A DNA stretch of 11,160 nt. Source: Candidatus Pullichristensenella stercoripullorum (GTDB lineage Bacteria > Bacillota > Clostridia > Christensenellales > Aristaeellaceae). The translations under genes were made by a program, and so were the position numbers. Below, piece by piece: positions 1-4,467 of this stretch. The stretch is taken from NCBI GenBank assembly GCA_018712885.1, contig DVGE01000283.1, positions 1-11,160 of the forward strand. Direction: 5' to 3'. The notes below the pieces were generated by a model. The model was not told the origin of the DNA. It saw only the letters and a program-made list of their open reading frames with translations, and did no database searches. The stretch's first letter is position 1; every line of letters starts with the position of its first letter.

Positions 1-1
1 C

Positions 2-1843
2 GACGAGGCCGCCTATGAGGCGCTCGCCTCCGACACCGCCATCCTCGATCTGATGCGCGAAGGTCTGCCCAACCTGATGATCGGCGACCGCGAGAAGTTC
101 GACGCCATCACCGCCGCCTGCGGCTGGACCAGCGCCGACACCATGCGCGCCATCTGCCTGCCCGACGAAGTGACCGCGCTTCCCGAGGCGCTCACCGCCG
201 ACGGCGCGCTGCGCAGCCTGCTGGTGGACGTGCTCGGCAAGGACGCCGCCACCGTGGATGGCGAGCTTGCCGACCGCGAGACCTACAAGGCCGCCGCGGA
301 GACCGCCGCCGCCACCGCCGCCGCCATCGACCTTGCGCCGCTGACCTCCGCTTTCACGGCCGTGCAGAACGGCGCCGTTCCCGGCGTGACGCTGGAAGAG
401 GGCGAGGAGACCGCCGAGGCGGACCTGATCGCTTACGTGGCCGAGACCCTCGGCGTGGAAGCGGGCAGCGCCTCCACCGCGCGCGAGCTGCTCATCAGCC
501 AGTTCTCCGCCCTGCTGGGCGTTGACGTGACCGACGCCGCTTACGACATCATCGCCAAGGACGGCAAGCTCGACGCCGCCGATCTGGAGAAGGCCATCGT
601 CACCGCCTCCACCGGCCTCAGCCCCGAGCGCTACGACGTCCTCAAGGCTGACCCGGACGGCCTCCAGCTGATGCTTGACAGCATGGACGGCATGAAGGCC
701 AACAACCTGTTCAACAACGCCATCACCTACCTGTTCATCGGCATCGTGCTGATCGTCTGCGGCGGCGCGTGGCTGTTCATCCTCTCGCTGGACCGCTCGC
801 GCAGCAAGGGCGTCAAGAAGCCCATGAGCGCCAAACAGCGCCGCGTGGTGGACTTCCTGCTCAACTACGCGCTGTACATCATCCTGCTGATGATCCTCGT
901 GATCGTCTGCATCATCCGCCCGACCTTCCTGGACATCACCAACGTGCTCAACATCGTCAAGCAGGCCTCCACCAAGGGCATCCTGGCGCTGGGCTGCGCG
1001 GGCCTGATCGTCCTGGCCGGTACGGACTTGTCCATCGGCCGCGTGCTCGGCCTGTCGGCGGCGGTCACGGCCTCCATCGTGCAGTCCTCGCAGTACGCCT
1101 CCCGTATGTTCCCGCAGATCACCACCCCGGTGATGCTGTTTGTGCCGCTGCTGGCCTCCATCGCCGTGGCCTGCCTGTTCACCTTCATCAACGGCTTCGG
1201 CGTTTCCAAGCTGCACCTGCACGCCTTCATCGTCACCTTGGGCACGCAGCTGATCGCGCAGGGCGCGACCTGTATCTACATCGAGTCCCAGCCCTCGGGC
1301 ACGGCGCAGGCCCTCTCTACCTTTGACAACCAGTTCCTCGACGTGGCTGCCGGCAACCTCACCATCGGCACCTTCCGCATCCCGCTGGTCGTGATCTACT
1401 TCCTGGCCATCGCGGTGATCATGTGGTTCGTCTGGAACAAGACCCGCCTCGGCAAGAACATGTTCGCCGTCGGCGGCAACGAAGAAGCTGCTGCGGTCTC
1501 CGGCGTCAACGTGGCCAAGACCATCATGCTGGTCTACCTCATCGCCGGCGTCCTCTACGGCATCTCCGCCTTCCTCGAGGCTGCCCGTATCACCTCGGTC
1601 GGCGCCAACACCGGTCTGAACTATGAGACGGACGCCATCTCCGCCTGCGTGGTCGGCGGCGTGTCCTTCTCCGGCGGCGTCGGCACCATCCAGGGCGTCG
1701 TCATCGGCGCGGTCGTGCTGCAGGCCATCAACTACAGCTTGCAGTTCCTCGGCGTCAACCCCTACCTGCAGTACATCATCCGCGGTCTGATCATCATCCT
1801 CGCCGTCTCCATCGACGTGCGCAAGTATCTGGTGAAGAAGTAA
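2..1843 (+). CDS. mglC: Galactose/methyl-galactoside ABC importer permease MglC, 5'-truncated, with a large N-terminal extension
   Basis: Membrane permease of a sugar ABC importer that would work with a periplasmic-type binding lipoprotein (MglB) and a double ATPase (MglA), presumably encoded upstream. The frame is open from base 2, so the true start lies outside the window; the ATG at 53 has no good ribosome site and is internal. From about base 844 onward the protein follows E. coli MglC closely: the PTFL..TNVLNI segment, LIVLAGTDLSIGR, WNKTRLGKNMFAVGGNEEAA, AVSGVNV, CVVGGVSFSGGVGTIQG and a GVNPYLQYIIRG..D..KY C-terminus. These are the BPD_transp_2 (RbsC/MglC) features, with about eight membrane segments. 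Bases 2 to about 700 are different: an Ala-rich, acidic, Lys/Arg-poor helical region of more than 230 residues, followed by an extra membrane segment (about 716-790) before the core. Its composition suggests an extracytoplasmic domain. Family assignment is firm; the extension's role is unknown. Confidence 0.93.
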   Translation, partial: DEAAYEALASDTAILDLMREGLPNLMIGDREKFDAITAACGWTSADTMRAICLPDEVTALPEALTADGALRSLLVDVLGKDAATVDGELADRETYKAAAETAAATAAAIDLAPLTSAFTAVQNGAVPGVTLEEGEETAEADLIAYVAETLGVEAGSASTARELLISQFSALLGVDVTDAAYDIIAKDGKLDAADLEKAIVTASTGLSPERYDVLKADPDGLQLMLDSMDGMKANNLFNNAITYLFIGIVLIVCGGAWLFILSLDRSRSKGVKKPMSAKQRRVVDFLLNYALYIILLMILVIVCIIRPTFLDITNVLNIVKQASTKGILALGCAGLIVLAGTDLSIGRVLGLSAAVTASIVQSSQYASRMFPQITTPVMLFVPLLASIAVACLFTFINGFGVSKLHLHAFIVTLGTQLIAQGATCIYIESQPSGTAQALSTFDNQFLDVAAGNLTIGTFRIPLVVIYFLAIAVIMWFVWNKTRLGKNMFAVGGNEEAAAVSGVNVAKTIMLVYLIAGVLYGISAFLEAARITSVGANTGLNYETDAISACVVGGVSFSGGVGTIQGVVIGAVVLQAINYSLQFLGVNPYLQYIIRGLIIILAVSIDVRKYLVKK

Positions 1844-2052
1844 TGAGCGACCTGAGAAACCGCCGCGATCTGGAAGCGCAGTACGAGCAGAGCCAGCGCG
1901 CGGAAAAAGGCCCGGATACACTGCAAAAGGCCAAGATACGCCTCTACGACAAGATCAAGGCGCGCGTATCGGTCAAGGCCATGGACATCTTCGTCGGCGC
2001 GGTCGCGGCGCTGATCGTCGTCGCGCTGATCGTGGGTATCCTCTGGCAATAG
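1843..2052 (+). CDS. Small single-pass membrane protein coupled to mglC
   Basis: A 69-residue protein of no family I recognise. Its ATG shares one base with the mglC stop (TAATG), so it is probably translated by reinitiation in the same operon. Residues 1-45 are strongly charged and probably helical (many Arg, Lys, Glu, Gln). Residues about 47-67 are a single hydrophobic segment (FVGAVAALIVVALIVGIL), ending in WQ. With a positively charged region before the helix, the N-terminus is expected in the cytoplasm. An intrinsic terminator follows within 12 bases, making this the last gene of the mgl operon. It could be a small accessory subunit of the sugar importer, but that rests only on position. 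The coding call is supported by the overlap, the clean membrane segment and codon use like that of mglC. Confidence 0.75.
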   Translation: MSDLRNRRDLEAQYEQSQRAEKGPDTLQKAKIRLYDKIKARVSVKAMDIFVGAVAALIVVALIVGILWQ

Positions 2053-2061
2053 GCAACGGCC

Positions 2062-2097
2062 AACGGCCCGTCATGGCAAGCCATGGCGGGCCGTTTT
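2062..2097 (+). terminator. Intrinsic terminator of the mgl operon
   Basis: Long, nearly perfect stem: AACGGCCCG pairs with CGGGCCGTT, continued inward by TCATGG with CCATGG (one G-T wobble). The loop is CAAG (2077-2080) and the stem is about 15 bp. It ends in a TTTT run at 2094-2097. It lies 10 bases after the stop of the small membrane protein. Confidence 0.88.
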
Positions 2098-2196
2098 GCA
2101 TGCCGCGGGGAAGGAACTCGCGCGCCGCGCGGCGAATCCTTCTTTATGTCGTCGCGCCGCCCCCTGACAGGCGCGCAAGGAAAGGAAGAACGCCCC

Positions 2197-2763
2197 ATGT
2201 CCTCAGATTTTGGCAGCGCCCGCCGCTGGGCGGAGCGCTTTATCCTCGACGCCCTGCACGAAGGCTCCATGGCCATCGACGCCACCCTCGGCAACGGCCA
2301 CGACGCCGAGCGCCTCTGCGCGCTGGTGGGCAAGACAGGGCATGTTTTCGGCTTCGACGTGCAAAAAGAGGCCGTGGAGCGCACGCGCCAGCGCCTCGCC
2401 GACCGGGGGCTGCTTTCCCGCGCCACGCTCTTTTGCGCCGGGCACGAGCGCATGGCGGAACTGGCGCCGCCGGGCGCGGACGCCATCGTTTTCAACCTCG
2501 GCTGGCTGCCGGGCGCGCAACACGCCGTCACTACCCGCGTGGAAACGACGCTCGCCGCCGTCTCGCAGGCGGTGGAGCTGCTCGCCCCCGGCGGCGTGCT
2601 CACCATCTGCGTCTATCCCGGCCACGAGGAGGGAGCGCGCGAGCGCGAGGCGCTGCTTGCCTGGGCCGCCGCCCTGCCGGGAACGCTTGACGTGCTGCAC
2701 CAGCGCTACATGAACCAGAAAAACAGCCCCCCGGAGCTGCTGGCCGTGCGCCGCAGGCCGTAG
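2197..2763 (+). CDS. mnmM: Class I SAM-dependent methyltransferase, MnmM (YtqB)-like tRNA wobble-uridine methyltransferase
   Basis: 188 residues, matching the short YtqB/rRNA-methylase-like family. B. subtilis YtqB is known as MnmM, which uses S-adenosylmethionine to convert nm5(s2)U to mnm5(s2)U at tRNA position 34 in the cytoplasm. Visible marks: SAM-binding motif I DATLGNGHD (28-36), the acidic loop FGFDVQ (51-56), the family motif NLGWLPG (100-106), YPGHEEG (140-146) and the C-terminal YMNQKNSPPELLAV (171-184), all in YtqB order and spacing. The ATG at 2197 is chosen because GGAAAGGAAG sits 7-8 bases upstream and the protein then begins where family members begin. In-frame codons back to 2083 lack a ribosome site and overlap the mgl terminator. 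It is a stand-alone gene; no clear promoter is visible in 2098-2196. Function is assigned by family, not tested here. Confidence 0.87.
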   Translation: MSSDFGSARRWAERFILDALHEGSMAIDATLGNGHDAERLCALVGKTGHVFGFDVQKEAVERTRQRLADRGLLSRATLFCAGHERMAELAPPGADAIVFNLGWLPGAQHAVTTRVETTLAAVSQAVELLAPGGVLTICVYPGHEEGAREREALLAWAAALPGTLDVLHQRYMNQKNSPPELLAVRRRP

Positions 2764-2767
2764 GGCG

Positions 2768-2785
2768 CAAAACGGCGGCCGCCGC
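2768..2785. repeat. 18-bp direct repeat, copy 1
   Basis: CAAAACGGCGGCCGCCGC, starting 4 bases after the mnmM stop. It contains the 12-bp palindrome CGGCGGCCGCCG. An identical copy occurs at 2966-2983, 198 bases downstream, but the bases on either side differ. Confidence 0.8.
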
Positions 2786-2965
2786 GCGAGACCGTCCCCT
2801 TGGCAGAGGCGCGACGGTCCTGTCTCTTGCAATGCCCCTGACGGCTCTGCCTGCAAAGCGACAACTTCCGCCGTTGCGCCCGTTTCCCGTCTCCTCCCGA
2901 GCGATACAGGCGCCTGAAGCGCCGGTTTCCGTGCGCTTTTGCGATGTTTTGCCCGCTCCAGCAGA

Positions 2966-2983
2966 CAAAACGGCGGCCGCCGC
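2966..2983. repeat. 18-bp direct repeat, copy 2
   Basis: Exact second copy of CAAAACGGCGGCCGCCGC. Here most of it forms the left arm of a 13-bp hairpin (2969-2998) that ends on the -35 box of the next promoter. Confidence 0.8.
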
Positions 2984-2998
2984 AGGGCGGTCGCCGTT
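2969..2998 (+). other. 13-bp hairpin abutting the toxin promoter
   Basis: AACGGCGGCCGCC pairs with GGCGGTCGCCGTT around a GCAG loop, with a single G-T wobble. The right arm overlaps the first two bases of the TTGACA box. No T run follows, so it is not a normal terminator. It could be a protein-binding inverted repeat, a cruciform, or insulation against upstream transcription. Confidence 0.5.
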
Positions 2999-3026
2999 GA
3001 CAATATAGTCTTGCGCATGTTAAAAT
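2997..3026 (+). promoter_or_regulatory. Strong sigma-A-type promoter of the 28-residue toxin-like ORF
   Basis: Perfect -35 TTGACA (2997-3002) and -10 TAAAAT (3021-3026), 18 bases apart. The predicted start is near 3033. The transcript would begin in a G-run/C-run hairpin (GGGGG-TCA-CCCCC, 3033-3045) and have a leader of about 110 nt before the ATG at 3142. Confidence 0.75.
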
Positions 3027-3103
3027 GACCGTGGGGGTCACCCCCCGGCAGGAAGGGCGGCTTTGCCGCAAGGCAGGGCTGCGAGATGGCGCTTGGCTTC
3101 TCG

Positions 3104-3134
3104 CCTCCTTTTCGTACATCCTGTACAAAGGAGG
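3104..3134 (+). promoter_or_regulatory. Shine-Dalgarno-sequestering hairpin in the toxin leader
   Basis: CCTCCTTT (3104-3111) pairs perfectly with AAAGGAGG (3127-3134), the ribosome site of the ATG at 3142. The stem continues as GTACA/TGTAC (3114-3118 with 3122-3126) around a TCC loop, with a 2-nt bulge on one side. The whole Shine-Dalgarno is therefore buried in a 13-bp helix. This matches the known behaviour of type I toxin mRNAs, which are held untranslatable by their own structure. Confidence 0.8.
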
Positions 3135-3141
3135 TGGCGTA

Positions 3142-3228
3142 ATGACAGATTACGAGATTTTGTCGTTGGTCATTATGATCATCATGCTTGTATTTGCCGC
3201 TTTGAGCTTTTACAAGAACGATAGATAG
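3142..3228 (+). CDS. Hol_Tox-like type I toxin, 28-residue hydrophobic peptide
   Basis: A 28-residue peptide starting MTDYEILSLVI, followed by one membrane helix (about 6-23) and a charged SFYKNDR tail. The M-T-x-Y-E-x-L-S-L opening and short charged end are the pattern of 'putative holin-like toxin' peptides (Hol_Tox; relatives TxpA and BsrG in Bacillus), which insert in the inner membrane and stop growth when overproduced. The start is fixed by AAAGGAGG 7 bases upstream. A longer in-frame reading from 3025 would begin inside the -10 box and is not credible. Context agrees: a very strong promoter, a structured leader that hides the ribosome site, and an opposing promoter placed to make an antisense RNA over the 3' end. 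Toxicity is inferred from family and layout. The alternative is a small membrane peptide with a regulatory role. Confidence 0.78.
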   Translation: MTDYEILSLVIMIIMLVFAALSFYKNDR

Positions 3229-3233
3229 TTGCT

Positions 3234-3275
3234 GAGCCGCCATCCAGCGCAACGGATAGCGGCTCGATCTTCCTC
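3234..3275 (+). terminator. Candidate 3' hairpin/terminator of the toxin mRNA
   Basis: GAGCCGC (3234-3240) pairs with GCGGCTC (3259-3265), then one mismatch, then ATCC with GGAT, with an 8-base loop AGCGCAAC. The downstream stretch is pyrimidine-rich (GATCTTCCTCT) but not a clean T run, so termination may be partial. The same stem forms in the antisense RNA and its loop could start sense-antisense pairing. Confidence 0.5.
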
Positions 3276-3316
3276 TACGGAGGGGAGGAGCCATACCACA
3301 AGCGCCATCCCTTCCT
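3234..3316 (-). ncRNA. Predicted antisense antitoxin RNA of the type I locus
   Basis: Inferred transcript on the - strand starting near 3316 from the promoter at 3351-3323 and running toward the toxin ORF. It would be complementary to the toxin mRNA 3' region and, if it reads further, to the coding sequence. The 3' end is not visible: no stem with a T run was found on this strand, so the coordinate given is the shortest version covering the shared hairpin. The layout resembles txpA/ratA, where the antisense RNA overlaps the toxin mRNA tail. No ORF follows this promoter on the - strand, which favours an RNA product. Confidence 0.4.
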
Positions 3317-3322
3317 GCTTCT

Positions 3323-3351
3323 ATTTTACCACAACGCCCCGCCAAATGCAA
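3323..3351 (-). promoter_or_regulatory. Opposing promoter, likely for the antisense RNA
   Basis: On the - strand: TTGCAT (3351-3346), a 17-base spacer, and TAAAAT (3328-3323) preceded by TGG, which is an extended -10. The -35 is only a half match; the extended -10 compensates. It points at the toxin gene, whose stop is 95 bases away. Confidence 0.55.
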
Positions 3352-3373
3352 GCCCCATCAGGAGGCAATCTGT

Positions 3374-3877
3374 ATGCGCAAGAATCCCCGCCCGGTGAAC
3401 GACCGCGACCTGTTCGAGGATCGAAACGCCTTGACGGCCGACGGGCCGGAGGGCAAACTTCCCGGGCCGATCGGCACATTCCGCCGCCGTGCCCGCTATC
3501 TCGCGCTGCTGCTCGGCTTTTCCGAGGCTTCGCGCCGCTATCTTGAAAAGCATCCCGGGCTGCGCTGGCTGCGGCGGGCCGTGTACTTTGTCCTCGTCTA
3601 TCTGCTGCTCTCTGCCGCCATTCACACCATCTATCAGAACATCAGCGGCCAACCCCTGCCCTCGTGGGCCTCGGACGGCCTCAGCGAGGCGGTGCTGGCC
3701 GCGCTCGTCGCCCTGCTCGCCGCCCAACTGATCCGCTGCTTTTGCCGCCGTGACATGCGCTGGTGGGAGCGCCTCCTGCTCTTTCCCGTGGCCGCGCTCT
3801 GCGCGCTGCTGGCGGCGTTCTTCGCCGTGGAGGCCGCGCCCGCCCTCGCAGCTCTCGTTCATCTCCTCTTCGCCTGA
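3374..3877 (+). CDS. Multi-pass membrane protein of unknown function
   Basis: 167 residues, no family recognised. The start is well supported: AGGAGG (3360-3365) lies 8 bases before the ATG. Residues 1-68 are a polar, Arg/Pro-rich cytoplasmic-looking segment. Hydrophobic helices follow at about 69-87, 104-122 and 134-151, perhaps with a fourth at 153-166 reaching the C-terminus. Basic stretches flank the helices (RWLRR at about 64-68 and CRRDMRWWER at about 124-133), the latter predicted to be cytoplasmic. No catalytic or binding motif is visible. It sits alone between the toxin-like locus and the marR operon promoter. Codon use is like its neighbours. No clear promoter was found for it, and its ribosome site lies just upstream of the antisense promoter on the other strand. 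Confidence 0.75.
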   Translation: MRKNPRPVNDRDLFEDRNALTADGPEGKLPGPIGTFRRRARYLALLLGFSEASRRYLEKHPGLRWLRRAVYFVLVYLLLSAAIHTIYQNISGQPLPSWASDGLSEAVLAALVALLAAQLIRCFCRRDMRWWERLLLFPVAALCALLAAFFAVEAAPALAALVHLLFA

Positions 3878-3932
3878 CTTTCGCCACGAATGTAAGAAAT
3901 GCAAAACCCGCGTGAAGTTTCGCGGACGCGCC

Positions 3933-3961
3933 TTGACGAAAACCCGTTTTGCCGATATAAT
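3933..3961 (+). promoter_or_regulatory. Promoter of the marR-ABC exporter operon
   Basis: TTGACG (3933-3938), a spacer of exactly 17 bases, and a perfect TATAAT (3956-3961). The predicted start, near 3968, falls inside the palindromic operator. Confidence 0.85.
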
Positions 3962-3993
3962 ATGTAGCGTGCTACGTGTAGCATGCTACATAT
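3960..3993. promoter_or_regulatory. Tandem palindromic operator for the MarR regulator
   Basis: Two 12-bp palindromes, GTAGC-gt-GCTAC (3964-3975) and GTAGC-at-GCTAC (3978-3989), repeat with a 14-bp period. Together with flanking ATAT they form a near-perfect 34-bp inverted repeat (ATATGTAGC at 3960 mirrored by GCTACATAT at 3985). It overlaps the end of the -10 box and the transcription start, so a bound protein would block transcription. Binding by the MarR encoded 20 bases downstream is inferred. Confidence 0.82.
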
Positions 3994-4014
3994 TTTTGCA
4001 GAGGAGGGAAGCAC

Positions 4015-4467
4015 ATGTCCGCGGAGGGAGAACCGATCGGCTACCTGCTCGCGCGCATCCACAGCAACATGGACCGGCGGGCGAACAACACCCTCAAGGC
4101 CTCGGGCATGACCTTTTCGCAGATGCGGCTTCTGCATTTCCTGTTCAAACAGGGGGAGGCAACGCCCTCGCAGAAGGACATCGAGGACTTTTTGCAAGTC
4201 TCCCACCCCACGGTGGTGGGCCTCATCCAGCGCCTGGAGGCCAAGGAGCTGGTGCGCAGCGGCTTTGATCAGCGGGACAGGCGCGTAAAGAGCGTCTATC
4301 TCACCGAGGCGGGCAGGGGCTTCATGTCCGCGGTCTACGAACACCACGAGCAAATGGAGCGCGCGATCACCGCCGGCCTTGACGCGGCGGAAGTGGACGC
4401 GCTGCGCGCCCTTTTGCGCCGGGTGCTGAACAATGTATTGAACGACGACGGAGGGAAACCATGCTGA
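4015..4467 (+). CDS. MarR-family transcriptional repressor of the exporter operon
   Basis: 150 residues, the usual MarR length. A winged helix-turn-helix spans about residues 33-97: the recognition helix is in QVSHPTVVGLIQRLEAKELV (61-80) and the wing carries DQRDRRVKSVYLT (85-97), the DxRxxR signature of MarR proteins. N- and C-terminal helices would form the dimer. The start has GGAGGG about 7 bases upstream. MarR dimers typically repress their own operon and let go when a phenolic, antibiotic or other ligand binds, or on cysteine oxidation; the only cysteine here is the last residue. The tandem operator just upstream points to autoregulation. The 3' end overlaps the first exporter gene by 7 bases, so regulator and pump are translationally linked. 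The ligand cannot be read from the sequence. Confidence 0.93.
   Translation: MSAEGEPIGYLLARIHSNMDRRANNTLKASGMTFSQMRLLHFLFKQGEATPSQKDIEDFLQVSHPTVVGLIQRLEAKELVRSGFDQRDRRVKSVYLTEAGRGFMSAVYEHHEQMERAITAGLDAAEVDALRALLRRVLNNVLNDDGGKPC

Larger units (their letters stand above)
2764..2996. other. Gene-free, structure-rich intergenic stretch between mnmM and the toxin promoter
   Basis: No credible ORF on either strand. It is bounded by two identical 18-bp repeats. Inside are GACCGTC/GACGGTC (2790-2796 with 2813-2819) and GGCGC-CTGAA-GCGCC (near 2911-2925), plus an inverted partial copy of the repeat (CCGCCGTTGCG, about 2870-2880). No stem here is followed by a good T run, so I do not call an mnmM terminator. 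It could be a 3' untranslated region, a small mobile remnant, or part of an RNA gene; the sequence does not decide. Confidence 0.4.

Noticed and set aside
541..585. True EF-hand or dockerin calcium site in the MglC extension
   Set aside because: Only the DGxLDxxD half of the loop is present; the first acidic positions are Ile and Ala, so calcium binding is not supported.
2083..2196. Longer N-terminus for the methyltransferase from 2083
   Set aside because: The upstream ATG is inside the mgl terminator stem, whereas 2197 has a good ribosome site and fits family length.
2790..2845. Intrinsic terminator for mnmM
   Set aside because: A 7-bp stem with a 16-base loop is followed by CTGTCTCTTG, which lacks the T run needed.
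3025..3228. 67-codon version of the toxin ORF starting at 3025
   Set aside because: The start codon lies within the -10 box, has no ribosome site, and the extra residues lack sense; the ATG at 3142 has a perfect AAAGGAGG.
2203..3351. 382-codon open frame on the - strand across mnmM and the intergenic stretch
   Set aside because: Overlaps a confident methyltransferase gene and the toxin-like locus; its composition is that of a GC-rich shadow.
3960..3993. GTAGC/GCTAC repeats as a small CRISPR-like array
   Set aside because: Only two 12-bp palindromes with 2-bp gaps, sitting on a promoter ahead of marR; this is an operator.
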